Below are positions 24,951 to 38,400 of a DNA stretch of 64,000 bases, in pieces. The translations under genes and the position numbers were made by a program. Origin of the DNA: Mytilus trossulus (taxonomy: Eukaryota; Mollusca; Bivalvia; Mytilida; Mytilidae); assembly GCF_036588685.1 (NCBI RefSeq), contig NC_086381.1, positions 46,499,431 through 46,563,430 of the forward strand, written 5' to 3'. A model generated the notes under the pieces. The model was not told where the DNA came from and made no database searches. It saw only the letters and a program-made list of their open reading frames with translations. Numbering within the stretch: position 1 is the first letter of the stretch; every line of letters starts with the position of its first letter.

Positions 24951-25129
24951 ATAATATAACTGTTATGAATGGCCATGGTGTGTCATTTTATTAAGAGCAT
25001 ACAAAATTGTCATTTGTTGCAATTATATCTTTTTCATACTAGATACTCATTATCAACAGGAAAAAGATAAAATGTAAAGCATGTATAGAAGAATTAGAAA
25101 TTGTAGTGAAATCTTAAGGCCTTAACGTG

Positions 25130-25345
25130 TATTGATCCTTGACAATATCTGCTGTCGGCTTAGATGTAGTTTTTGTTCGTTTTTCATGTCGAGTAATTTT
25201 ACATCGATTTTCCCAGGTTTAAGGTGTGTTGTTACACCACTGTCCCCTGTTTTATGCTGTCACATTCTATATGTGCCTGTCCCATCATAGGGTCAAGTGT
25301 CTTTAATTCAGTTGTTGTCGTTGTTGATATATATACGTCATACCT
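25130..25345 (+). repeat. Interspersed repeat, GTGCCTGTCCCA family
   Basis: The copy has ACCACTGTCCCCTGTTTTAT, TATATGTGCCTGTCCCATCA and TAATTCAGTTGTTGTCGTTG. A better copy lies at 27710-27880 in the same orientation. Confidence 0.7.
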
Positions 25346-25559
25346 ACATGTATCATAGGTGTTCGCTCATTTTTGATAGTCGATTCATTTCAGTCTGTTA
25401 GGTAACTGTGGCAATCAATCTATATCTTTTTATTCCAAATCATATAATAAAGTCTTTTTGCATTCAATTTGTTTAAATACTTCTTGGTATTCTTTCACCA
25501 ATCAATCCCCCTGAAATACGTTTTACACAAAATATATTATATAATACATTCGTCATTTT

Positions 25560-26140
25560 TTTCAGAATGTTGTATTAAAAGCCTTCGATTTTTTTCAGAA
25601 TGGTGAATGGAGAGTGGTCGGTTTTTTTTACTTCGTGTAAACTGTTTTATGGAGGGACTTTGAATTTTTTATGCCCCACCTACGATAGTAGAGGGGCATT
25701 ATGTTTTCTGGTCTGTGCGTCCGGTCGTCCGTTCGTCCGTCCGTCGTATTGTTCGTCCGTCTGTCCCGCTTCAGGTTAAAGTTTTTGGTCAAGGTAGTTT
25801 TTGATGAAGTTGAAGTCCAATCGACTTCAAACTTGGTACACATGTTCCCTATGATATGATCTTTCTAATTTTAATGCCAAATTCGATATTTTATTCCAAT
25901 TTCACGGTCCAAAGAACATAGAAAATGATAGTGCGAGTGGGGCATTCGTGTACTGAGGACACATTCTTGTTTCTTTATGATGTTGTACAGAAAATCTTCG
26001 ATTTTTCTCAGAATGTTGAATGGAAAGTCTTGGATTTTTTTATTCAGAATGGTTTGTGGAAAGTCTTCGATTTTTTTTCAGAATGTTGTATGAAAAGTCT
26101 TCAATTTTTTCATAATGTATGAAAAGTCTTCGATTTTTTT
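25560..26140 (+). repeat. Short-period array (TCTTCGATTTTTTCAGAATG type) split by an insertion
   Basis: Units of about 35-45 bp with AAGTCTTCGATTTTTT and TCAGAATG cores occur at about 25560-25670 and resume at about 25985-26140. The GGGGCAT repeat at 25671-25972 sits between the two halves. Confidence 0.75.
25671..25972 (+). repeat. GGGGCAT interspersed repeat
   Basis: It starts ATGCCCCACCTACGATAGTA and has GAGGGGCATTATGTTTTCTG, a CGTCCGTTCGTCCGTCCG stretch and AACTTGGTACACATGTTCCC. It ends near GTGGGGCATTCGTGTACTGA. The minus-strand open frame with Thr/Arg/Asp repeats in it comes from the CGTCCGT tract and is not a gene. Inverted copies lie at 38746-39014 and partly at 37405-37700 and 29925-30040. 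Confidence 0.85.
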
Positions 26141-26199
26141 TAATATGAGTCTGCAGTTTAGAAGATACCATAGCAATCCAATACAATGCTGTTGGATTT

Positions 26200-27700
26200 A
26201 GATGGATAGAAATTAGAAACTACCATGGATTTGTTTAGTTAGACTAACTATACAAATCCTTGAAACTGCTAAAAAAAATGACTTCAAATTTAAATATTCC
26301 TCAATATTAACGAAATTTATAATTCTATAATATCAAGCTTATATGTAATCAATTAATTTAACATGTTTTTAAAAATTTAATGAAATAATTCATAAAGTGC
26401 AAGTATAACATATAATCAAAAGATGATTTTAATAAATAATAAATAATTTAAACGTTATTACTTTTCAAAGTAGAGGAAATGGAAAATTGCTTTGAAAGAT
26501 TTAATAGTTATATTAAGTTACCTTTATACTTTTGAGATCGTTTTTAGAAAAGTTTGATTTATAGAAATTCTTCTTGTGTTTAGTCACAATCAATTGCAAC
26601 AAACTCAAACAAAAATTTAATAATTTTTCAGCAAAAAGACTTCAAAGGTTTTGCAATAAATCAACTAGAGGACCCAAACTAAATCTATCAACTGAATTAT
26701 AAAGTAATTTCCACCATTGACATTTGTGCAGCTATCTGCATAGTATTTGCATTAAGCTACTTTTAAGATTTTATTGTGGGGCCTGGTGTTGGGTTGTAAA
26801 TTGATTACTTTTTTTTAAAAGCAAAAAAGGCCATCTGGATGGAACGTACAAACAATTAAATTATGGTTGAAGACATCAAGATAATTCCAGATTGGGTCAA
26901 TGTGTAGCTCATAAATGACAAAAGTATAAATCTACAAAAATAAACATGTTAACACCTTCAAAAAGAAAAAAAAAGTTTTTAATAGGTTCTGCTTAATTTT
27001 TTACAACTTTTATTCAGACATTGGCCAATTTTGGACCTCACATACTATGTTATGTATAATGTTAATTAGCAAATGTTTAAGGTTCTATGTTGATCGCTTG
27101 CTGCCTCATTTGAGTTTTATCTGTAATCCATATTTATTCATATAAAATGTAATTTTTAAGCAATTTGAAACAAACTATTGCACACTTTAAAGTTGCATAA
27201 ATAGAATCATCTGAAAATATAAATACTACCCATTTCTAATAATTTAATGCAATTTTAACATTCAATCCAAAAAAGCTAGTTAAAAAAGAAACATGTATTT
27301 CTTTAAAAAAAAAAAGGCTTATAACTCTGCATGGACAAAACTATAAAATTACCAAAAAGTCCTTAACAAACCCTCTTTTCACTGGTGGGTGTAAAAATGT
27401 GGGTGATGAAGCAATGTATACTTATAAAATAAATTGACATTGTAACTATTTTTGTAGAAACAAGCTTACATTTTGAGATAAAAAATAAAATAACAACTAT
27501 ACTATTAAGCTTCAAAAGAATTCTTAACTTTATTGAATTTTAAAAATCAGAATGTTTGAACAATAACATAAGATAATCTTTTAACTTAATAAACCATAAA
27601 GGCCTTTTCAGATTGTCATTGTTAGTTAACATAGGTTTTCCACGTCCACTTGTTTTTTTTGTCCATCTGATGAGTTGAGCCTTTTTCAACTGCTTTTTAT
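26200..27700. other. Gene-free AT-rich stretch
   Basis: No exon, RNA gene or clear element end could be supported on either strand. Confidence 0.4.
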
Positions 27701-27709
27701 AGTTCGTTC

Positions 27710-27880
27710 TTATGTTGTACTATAATACCACTGTCCCAGGTTAGGGGGAGGGTTTGGATCCTGCAAATATGTTTAACCCTGCCACATTATTTATGTATGT
27801 GCCTGTCCCAAGTCTGGAGCCTGTAATTCAGTGGTTGTCGTTTGTTTATGTGTTACATATTTGTTTTTTGTTCATTTGTT
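27710..27880 (+). repeat. Interspersed repeat, GTGCCTGTCCCA family
   Basis: It has ATACCACTGTCCCAGGTTAG, TATGTGCCTGTCCCAAGTC and AATTCAGTGGTTGTCGTTTG. It abuts the ACGGCCTTCAAC-family copy at 27880. Confidence 0.75.
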
Positions 27881-28085
27881 TATATAAATAAGGCCGTTAG
27901 TTTTCTTGTTTGAATTGTTTACATTGTCTTATCGCGGCCTTTTATAGCTTACTATGGGGTATGGGCTTTGCTCATTGTTGAAGGCCATATGGTGACCTAT
28001 AGTTGTTAATGTTTGTGTCATTTTAGTCTTTTCTGGATAGTTGTCTCATTGGCAATTATACCACATCTTCTTTTTTTTTATATTT
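27880..28085 (-). repeat. Interspersed repeat, ACGGCCTTCAAC family, near full length
   Basis: The minus-strand copy runs from AAAAAAAAGAAGATGTGGTA through GCCAATGAGACAACTATCC and ATAGGTCACC to TATAAAAGGCCGCGATAAGA and AACTAACGGCC. It seems the least decayed copy in the window. Confidence 0.85.
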
Positions 28086-28909
28086 ATCTAAATACAATGA
28101 ATGCCCAAAATCAAACCAAAAAAGCCTTATGTGAACTTTCATTTAAAAAATAAAGGCTCAAATCAATAAAAGTGAGAAACAGATGCATACATTAGCAATT
28201 ATGGTGCAACCAAATTTAAACAACCCAACTACTTTTTTTTGTACCCATAAAAAAGATAAAATAAAAACATTTCCCCTACTTTAGCCCCTTTATTGCAGCA
28301 AGTATCCAAAGTTTCATTGAAGTGTGTAGAATCAAATTATGCAGTCCTAAGTTTTAATAGAATTCAAATTCACCTCTTGACACAGTAGGGGAGGCATTGG
28401 AAGAAAAAATATGATGCTCTTTATTGTATAAGTCAATAAGATAATTTTCACACCATAAATAAGGATATTCAAATATAAATGGATTGAAGAGGGCAATTCA
28501 GTATACAAGATTGCAAATAAATTCTAGACAATCAAATTGCACTGATCGCCATTAAATACTGTATGGAGCTATCATTCAAGTTAATAAAAAAAAAATCTAG
28601 CCATTATTCATCGAAGATAAAAAAAAAAATCATCAGAAAAAAATATATAATAAAGAATAAATCAGACGTCTCACTTCAGGTTTATAACAATGGAAATATT
28701 TAAAGAGATTTTTTTTTATATACATTTAAAAGTCATAGGAAAGGAATCGGCTTTGATAAAGGGGTAGATGAGGGTAAAACAATTTAAGACAAAAAATATT
28801 AAAAACAGAAGATAAAACAAGAGTGCGCATGCTGAAATGTCTAGCCTTCTTTACTAATCATTGATATTATGTTAATAGTCATAAGTATAAAGTTTTATTA
28901 CAACTGTCA

Positions 28910-29820
28910 CATAAACTTAACATTAACCAAGATGACTAAATATAGACCAATGAACCATGAGAATGAGGTAAAGGTCAGATGAACCATGCCAGGCAGACAT
29001 ACACAGCTAACAATGCTTCCATAGAACAATTATAGTTGACCTATTAATTAAAATACTAAAAATAGACCAAAACACAAAAACTTAACACTGATCAATGAAT
29101 CGTGGAAATAAGATCAAGGTCAAATAAAACCTGCGCCACTGACATATATATCATAAAATATTTCTATACACCAAATATAGTTGACCTAGGGCTTATAGTA
29201 TTAGATAAATAGACCAAAACTCAAAAACTTAACATTGACCACTGAACCATGAAAATGAGGTCAAGGTCAGATGACATCTACCCAGTAGACATGTACACCT
29301 TACAATCATTCCATACAATAAATATAGTAGACCTATTGCATAAAGTATGAGAAAAACAGATCAAAACACAAAAACTTAACTATAACCACTGAACCATGAA
29401 AATGAGGTCAAGGTCAGATGACACCTGCCAGTTGGACATGTACACCTTACAGTCCTTTCATACACCGAATAAACTAGCCCTATTGCTTATAGTATCTGAG
29501 ATATGGACTTGACCACCAAAACTTAGCCTTGTTCACTGATCCATGAAATGAGGTCAAGGTCAAGTGAAAACTGTCTGACGGTCATGAGGACCTTGCAAGG
29601 TATGCATATACCAAATATAATTATCCTATTACTTATAATATTAAAGAGAGAATTCAACATTATAAAAAATCTGAACTTTTTATTCATGTGGTCACTGAAC
29701 CATGAAAATGATGTCAAGGACATTGGACATGTGACTGACGGAAACTTTGTAACATGAGGCATCTATATACAAAGTATGAAGCATCCAGGTCTTCCACCTT
29801 CTAAAATATAAAGCTTTTAA
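28910..29820 (+). repeat. Satellite-like array, about six units of ~147 bp
   Basis: Units begin near AAAAACTTAAC and contain CACTGAACCATGAAAATGAG, GTCAAGGTCAGATGA, GACATGTACACCTTACA and TATAGTTGACCTATTGC. Clear starts lie near 29085, 29225, 29371 and 29518, with more diverged units at either end. Open frames here are incidental. Confidence 0.9.
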
Positions 29821-30419
29821 GAAGTTAGCTAATGCCGCCACCGTAGCCACAGCCAGGTCACTATCCCTATGTCAAGCTTTCTGCAACAAAAGTTGCAGGC
29901 TCGACAATAAAACTAGAACAAGAATGTGTCCATAGTACACGGATATATTCACTTGCACTACCATTTTCTATGTTCAGTGGACCAAGGAATTGTGGTCAAA
30001 ACTCTGTTTCGGCATACAAAAAAAAAGTCCAACATACAATTTAATCGTCTGATGAAACAAAATGCAGTTCATGGAGACCTAATTTTGTAAAGTAAGCATA
30101 GTTTCTGTATATGGAGAACACTTTCATTTGTCATATCCATTGAAGCATGAAATGCCAGTCAGTTCTGGTAGAAGCTGTTATAAATGAATTTATTTAATTG
30201 ATAGTCACTTATCTTCTGCAAACTAAACTTAAATGTCAAGGCTGAAGCTGACAAAGTGAGACCCAAAAAGTTGTTTAATTCCTATATAGTAGAAAAATAA
30301 ATATAAATCATTGAAGCATGAAAAGAAAATTACTGTGATCTGCTTTTGTTAGGAGGTAGTTATACTTCCACATTGATCCCTTCATAATGTAATAAGACTG
30401 CATGATGTCAATTAATTCT

Positions 30420-31215
30420 TGTGAACTTAGCTCTAAGATAAATCCTTGAACCAACAAGCATTCTGTGAGTACAATACATAGTCCCCTACTGGTTAAAAAT
30501 GTATTGAATAGGAACGAAATTCTTACTTGATCTATAACTTGTCATTGTTTAAACTTTATAACAAATTAAAAGGGTATATCTTCAAGAACGACGAAAAAAA
30601 GTGTTCAAAAGTCCAAGGACCATTACTCTTTTCAAAATCATTAGACCAGAACAAAATTCATACTTGAACTGTAATTTGTCATGATAAAACAATGTATCAA
30701 TTATCAAATCAATATCTTCAAGAATGACCAAAAAAAGTGGGGAAAACTGATTATTTTAGTGAATTTTCACAGTCAAAGGACCATAACTTGCACAAAATCA
30801 TTAAACTGGAACACAATTGAAACTTGAACTGTAACTTGTCATGATAAAAACAATGCACCAGATATCAAAACAATATCTTCAAGAATGACAAAAAAAAGTG
30901 TGGAAAACTGATTATTTTGCACATAATCATCCGACTCATACTTGAACTGTAATTTGTCATGATAAAACTATATACAAATTTTCAAATCAATATCGTCAAG
31001 CATGACAAAAAAAAATGTGGAAACTGATTATTTGTGTGAATTTTCTATGTCAAAGGACCATAACTCTGCACACAATCATCAAATAAGACCAAAAATCCAA
31101 ACTTAATCTGTAACTTGTCACGATAAAACAATACAACAGATATCAAATCCATATCTTCAAGTATGAAGAAAAGACAGACAGACAGATCTAAAGTCCCCTT
31201 CGACTTCGTCGGTTG
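30420..31215 (+). repeat. Satellite-like array, units of ~170 bp
   Basis: Repeated blocks carry ACTTGAACTGTAA(T/C)TTGTCA, TGATAAAACAATG, AATATCTTCAAGAATGAC and AAAAAAAGTGTGGAAAACTG. The array closes with AGACAGACAGACAGA and AAGTCCCCTTCGACTTCGTC. A related block lies at 53110-53270. Confidence 0.88.
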
Positions 31216-32247
31216 GGGACCAATATAACATAATATGTGTAACAGAAAAAGATAAAGAAAATGGTTTAGTTAAAGAGTTAGATGTCAAGGTTTAACAAAT
31301 GTTTACTGAAGTTGAATTTAGCTTCAGTGTGAAAAGAAGTGAAATTTATGTCCATTTGTATTAGAGAAATGAACTTGGGACTTTTACAATTAAACAAACC
31401 AATGAGATGTAACATGTAGATCATAGTGATCTAATCATTCTGTGATACTGTTACCTATAGATGCCTCTTACCCCTAGTAAAAGGTCACTTAGCATCTAGC
31501 AAAAAAAACCTGCATAAAAAACATTAATGTCATTAAAGCATGAGAAGTAGGTCAGAATGACACTTTGTTTTAGAAATGTTACTTTCCTCACTTTATCAAA
31601 CCCACTGAACTGTTAGATATAGGTCATTTAACCTTCATTGTATGACACATGATAACTTTTTTGACAATGTTTCTGCAACACATATTCAAATGGCTGTATG
31701 AGCTTAATTCTTTAGAACTGACATGAATGTCCAGGATAATCTCTCTCAACTATACACAGAGCACAGACTATGATTTGTGTACAAGAAGCAGTATTATCAG
31801 CCTTTATAACTCTAGAAACACCAGAGCTATGTATACTTATTATATATATAACATATCCCTAAACATACTAAAACTAGATGTATTTCCTGTTATATATTTC
31901 TAGTAGTACCAAGCAGGTATCACTCAGTTTGTCAAATATAGCAATGTCCATGCTTTGTGATTTGAAATCCCCCTCCAAAAAAAATGGATGATGAAATTAA
32001 ATAGATTTAATGTCATTAGGTTTTATAAACTATCTGTAAGTTTCATTTAAATTCAGTTCTTGGTTTTCAAAGCAGTTTTGGAGAAGAAGGTAAATAGATA
32101 AACACAGGCACAAACAAAAAGACAAAATCGTCAATACACTATATCATTCTAATAAGCAGACAAACCAGTGGGAATTGCAATACTTTTCAATTATTAATGG
32201 TCTACAATAACCATAACATAAACAAAACACATAAATTATAAATATAT
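31216..32247. other. 3' flank of ALG8; nothing firm
   Basis: This is downstream of the minus-strand ALG8 stop. The stop codon itself overlaps an AATAAA (GAATAAATAT). I cannot tell which later signal ends the transcript. No further exon is visible. Confidence 0.45.
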
Positions 32248-32491
32248 TTATTCTCTGTGACTTTTTGGCATCTTCTCTTGAAAGGTCAATATATAGAACT
32301 TTATCCAACAGTACATAATTCCTATTGCACAATATACTGATGTCAACATCAATGGTATAAATGGTAGTCGTTGATCTAATCCTAAAACAGGATGTATTAT
32401 ACTGTTATATATTTCTAGTGGTACTATACCAAGCAGATATAATGTTTCTAAAGTTGAACACAGAGGTAACTGGGTTAATGTCCAAGGTATT
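32248..32491 (-). CDS. ALG8: ALG8 exon 13 (terminal)
   Basis: Acceptor TTTAATTTCAG|AATACC. Encodes [20 protein letters not shown], then [15 protein letters not shown], and a basic C-terminus (KSHRE) that may serve ER retention. It ends with TAA at 32248-32250. Confidence 0.98.
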
Positions 32492-35400
32492 CTGAAATTA
32501 AACAGATATATAATCATTAAAGCAGGGTATAACTTTATTTTGATACATGAAGCATATATTCACAATGAAAACATAATTTTGTGGTAAAAGGGAAATGCTT
32601 TGTTTCAAATTACAAACTTTCACTACCTGTAATCTAATTATGTGATACTAGTTAATGGTGATACCATTTTATGAAATAGCAGGAAGGTACATACCAGTCT
32701 GTACCAAAATGTTATAGCGTTTGTCTGCTGACCAAACGAGAAATTTGGATTTTTCTATTATATATTCAACCAAAATATCTTAAAACTTCTGTCTATTCAA
32801 ATGAATTTTTGTCTGACATTTTGTCAGTCAGACAGAGTTTGAAATACACTGATAGTCTTATACTCTTTGCAATGTAAAAATGTATTCTGTAAAAAATCTG
32901 TAATTTCTTGTTCATTTAATTCGAAAAGAAGAAATCTGGTTAACTTTTGTCACTAGAGTGGGGTGCTCATTTTTGCCATATCTTTCCACGTTTTCTGCAG
33001 TTTATATTCAGGTTTTGAAGTAAACTGATATTTCTATAGGAAGATAACCTCAAATTCAAAATATTTCTTAGCTTGAAAGCAAGTATGTTTGAAAAAGAAT
33101 CATCTGAAAAGTTAGATTAAAGGGTGTTTGAAATTTCCTTATTTTTTGGTCAAAGGGGGACACATATTCGCTGTTTTTACACATCTATTAAAAAACCAAA
33201 TAACTGCAGCTGTAAACAATATTTATCATACCAATTTCATTATAGATGAATAGCAGACATTTTAAAGGTGTAAACAACTGAAATTTGGGGCAATCAGTCA
33301 AGGAATTACTAAGAAATACTTCTTGGAAATCATGTTTTACATTCAGGAAATTGGCTGAAAATCGTTGACCGTTTTTTTGTTGATTGTGGTAAGTGCAGAA
33401 ATTTTGTCTCAGTTTAAAAAATAATTATATTTGTTATCAAAATATAATTTACCGGCATATTTTTTCCATTTCAGCCATCCTTTGAAGTTTTTAAACCTCA
33501 AAATCATTAAACAGTGCAATTGTGTCCCTGGCAAATATGGGCGCCCCACTCTACCACTCAAGCAACTACTTACCTGTAGATATTTCCCAGACTATAAAAT
33601 GAATAAACTGTATACAGCAACACCATACAGATCTTTATCACAGTTTCTGCAAAGAAAATTGTATATACGTCTTTTTTGTCATTCAGAAAATTTTGTATCA
33701 ATTGCAAAAAATATCAAGGACTTTTCTGGTATTTGAGTAATTTAGAGATTAACAATTGTATACTGTATAGACACTTGTCTATTGCTGTTCAAGACAATAT
33801 ATATCAACCTCTAAATAATTTAGATTTGGGATTCTGTCTCATTGAGATATAGCCCTAATCTTCTTCTATTATTCATCAGTAATGCATACTTTGGTTACAT
33901 TTATTCTTGTTAATACTTATTTCATGGAATAGGGGAAAAAATGTATTTTCTGGATATCCTGTCAGGAATCAAACCCACAAGCACACACATAAAAGGGAAG
34001 CAAGCATGGTATGGCTTTTTATTAATTTTGCATGCCTTAAAAAATTGATAATAACTTTTAAATACAAAGATGCTGACTGAATATGTTCAAGTGCTAATGG
34101 AATCAAACTTCAAAACAAATCAAAACATAAACATGGTATGCTCTCTAGCAATCAATTTAATTATTTGAATGTTACAAGAGTAAACACGATCCTACTTTTG
34201 ACTTGGTACACAGCCACTTTAATATAATTTGGCTTAAGGATGTACACCTCTGAGGAGCCAAAAATTTCTAGAATTAAACTTTTTTTCTTAACCTGATTTT
34301 GGGGTTTATAAGACTGTAACAAAATAATTGGCAATGAAAAAATCATATGGTGGTGCACTTCTTTTTTTGCTACGGCCCTTCGAAAATGCCCAATTTTGAT
34401 AAATTTCCCATTTTTCATCGATTTTTACCTATTTTTGGGCTATTATCTGGAAAAAAATCACAGTTCCACAATTAAACTTTTTTTCATACTTTCTATAAAG
34501 ATGAAGTGGACCAATCTGAATAAATTTAACCAAAAAAAACTATAGGAAGGTGTTAATATAAGAAAGTTTTATCATACTTTGACGCTTTTTGGGATAAAAT
34601 TTACCATGCTGTCATTTTTCTATTTTTGTGATTTTTCTCAGTTTAAAGAACAAAATGCATATTATTTCAACTTTTTTGTTATAAATGATTGATAGAAAAC
34701 ATATCTAAGAAATTTATAAAGACCAAAATGAAATGGGATGTACATGATTCTTGTAAAATCATTTTTTGTATCCCTCACCCATTTTCTCAAAATTATGGCT
34801 AAAAATACTGACTTGAATGGCGTAAAATTTTGAAAACTGCATTACTCAAAAACTGTTCATTGTAAATACACAATTTTTTCACAGAGATATATTGATTATA
34901 ATATTTTTTGGAATTCATTGACATTTTCCACCTGCATCACATGTTTTGGAATTAATTCAAGAACGAGATTTCAACGAGACTGAACGAGACTGAAATGTCA
35001 GAAGAATACATCCTTAACCAGGTTTTACAGTCCAATATAAAAAACTTTAACGAGAGTCATATTACTTTTTTTATGAAATTAGCCATATAACACCAATTTT
35101 GATTGGATGACGCCTCCTATATATTTAATTAAGAGTCACTGAAAACAACAATGAATTTGCTGTTGAAGTTTAAGTGATACTCAAATATTTATTTTTAAAC
35201 TTTTTCAGAATATTGCATTAGAACAGAACTAACAGTTCTGTACTTAAATAGTTGCCACCATCAATTTTTGATTAACATTGGCAACTCTTCAAATATAACT
35301 CTTATTCCTAATATGCATTTTTTTCTTACTTACCTGCTTTTGTAAATATTAATGGAAATAATGAATAATGAGCTACTGTAGACAGAATGAGGAATAGCTG

Positions 35401-38400
35401 TGCATATCTCTTCTTAGCCAATACTAATAAACTACAAAATAGTAAGTGTAGAACTCATTAGATAGTACAAAACCATTCCTTTATTGTGGTGTCAGCCTTT
35501 GCTTAGTGTTGATGGTGAAAATATGATTTTTAAGATGAACAATAGCAATCCAAAGCTGTTGAAGTGTTCCTAGTTTTTAGATTATGTTAAGTGGTGAGAA
35601 GTTTTGTATCATGAAGTAATACACCATAATTTGTGATTTGCTACAGAATACTTCATTTGTCAGTCAACATGTACAACTCTTGAATTGATCAAGAATGCCA
35701 GTTTTCCAACCAAAGGACATCGTTTGCGCCAGGTACTCTGATTTTTTACACTAATGAACACTGTCCACAATGATTACTGAAGGTTATACTTTTAATACCA
35801 ACAGTCCATTAATCAATCAAATATATCTATCTTGTTTAAGATAATGAGCTGTTGAAACGATCAACAGATCGCAAAGGTATTTTTCTCCCAAAAAATTAAG
35901 GAACATATTTTTTGTGCTTTATTTTGGTGTTAAGAATATTTTATAGAGGACTAGGATATTTTTTATTTTTTTTCCCACTGTTCACAGAGGCGGATTTAGG
36001 GGGGTGGCCCAGGGGCCCCCCTTTTTGGGAAAAAAATTGGTTGCTTATATAGGGAATCACTGAAGCGTGACTGGAGTGGGCCCCCTCTTTTGTCAGTCAG
36101 TGGGCCCCCACTTATGAAAATTCCTGGATCCGCCACTGGTTCAAATCTAGTTGTTTTAAATACTTGTATGTAAGATAAATAACATATTTTTGTAAATTAC
36201 CTGAATGGAATGGTTATAATAAGAATGGCTTTTTCATGAACATGCCAAGCAAACATATAAGATCCAAATCCACATAAAACGAGACATCTTAGGAAACTCT
36301 TTGGTCCTTTAGGATAAATCCAAAGGTGTAAAACTGCTGGCTGAAAATAGGAAAAACAAGAGAATAAAATCAAGAAATAGTACTCTTTCAAAGTATATTT
36401 GTTCCACCTAACAGAAGTTCCAGTGGAATCTTTATTATAAACTATGTCATAATACCTGTACCTGTCGGAACAAATATTCTATACTATTTATTCCGTTAGG
36501 AACATCTACTGTAATATTTATTCCTGTGGAAATAATATTCCAGAATAGTTTTTCCATTTGGAACTTATATTATGAAGGAACTTCTATTCCATGACAGGAC
36601 TACCATTTCCTGAAAATTATATTTGTGTCAAAATAGGGAAAATAATTCACATTTTCAATGCTGTAAATGTCTATCATGGCAATTTATCAGAACTTTTACT
36701 TTTCTTTGTTGAGTTTTGTATTGTTTTGTTGGTCGTCTGGTCTTTTTCTTTTTTAACCATGGTGTTGTCAGTTTATTATCAACTATGTTTGAATTTATCC
36801 CTTTAGTATCTTTCATCTCTCTTTTACTTTATAGGGTTTTTATATGTTGTAGTGTAAAAAGTTAAAAAATTTGTAGAATGAAAATATTTCAAGCTTTTTT
36901 ATTGTTTAGGTCATGCAGCAAATACATCTTTAGACATCTAAAAAAAACTGTAGTTTAAAATCTGAGTGAAATTATGAAATCATCCATTTTATAAATTTAA
37001 TCATTAAACTAAGTTTGAGTTGATGTGGATCAATTTTCATCAAAATGTCACAGATCTTTCTTATAATCATATTTTCATTAATTGATTGTGTTGTGCTTAA
37101 AGTCCTGTGAATAATGATACTATACTGTTAGGACATTGTCTCATTGATGTTCCTCTAAGCCTTGGTTATGATAACCAATCACAAAGAAAAATTTCCATTT
37201 TTCATACTCAGTATAAAACATATAAGATTCCAGCCTTACCAGTATAGACAAACCTGTTAATATAAGTGTGACGAGAGGTGATATAGATGGCAGCACTGTA
37301 TGTTGGAACTCCTGTACAAGTCCTCCCGTCATCATAGCAGATCCTGTGTCAGATATATTAAGTAGATTATATTTTTTACCTAAAAATAAATTATCTGCCG
37401 TAAGAATGTGTCCATAGTACACTATCATTTTCTATGTTAAATTGACTATAAAATTAGGATCAAAACTCTAATTTGGCATCAAAATTAGAAAAAGTAGGGA
37501 ATATGTGCACTAAATTTCAAGTTCATTGAGCTTCAACTTCATCAAAAACTACCTTGACCAAACACTTTAACCTGAAACTTGCACTATCATTTTCTATTTA
37601 CAGTGGACCATGAAATTGGGTTAAAAAATCTACAGTTTGATATAAAAAAAAATTGAAGGCAAAGGTTAGTTTTGTGACAGTTTTTTTCACAAGTTAAAGT
37701 CCCCTAACTCTTGATCAACTTAACCATCAATCAACAAAATTACAAGGTTGCAAGTCTTTCAAAGAACAATAGCTAGTTCATCTGTTACTTACTGGTGTAT
37801 AAAGCTTAATGGTAAAGTGTAGGATGAAACTGGTTATCAATAGATATGGAGAACAGGTTTTACTATGCCTAAAAGTAAAATTAGACCGTTGGTTTTCCCG
37901 TTTGAATGGTTTTACACTAGTAATTTTGGGGCCCTTTATAGCTTGTTATTCAGTGTGATCCAAGGCTCTGTGTTGAAAGCCGTACATTGACCTATAATGG
38001 TTAACACTTTAAATTGTTTTTGAATTGAGAGATGTCTCATTGGCACTCACACCACATCTTCCTATATCTACCTAATGTTTGAAATAAAATATATAAATTA
38101 AAATACTTACAAAACAAAGTAGCTGCTTTATCAACCACATTATATAATGCATAGAAATTTGGTGCCCAGTATGCATGGCAAAGACCTCTTTTAAAGGGAA
38201 ATAATCTTGAAAGAACCTGTGGAATCTGATCCTGAAATAAAAAAACAGAATGTTTAATATGAAAAAAAGTCATATGTATGTATGTTAAATTATCATATAA
38301 TAAATACTTTAAACAAAGAATACATGTTAAACAAACTCACACAACAAATAATATAATATTTTTTCTATAGACATGATGCATTTCAAATGCTTGAAGAGGT

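Noticed and set aside
25628..25843. Frame with Thr/Arg/Asp repeats
   Set aside because: It comes from the CGTCCGT tract of the GGGGCAT interspersed repeat.
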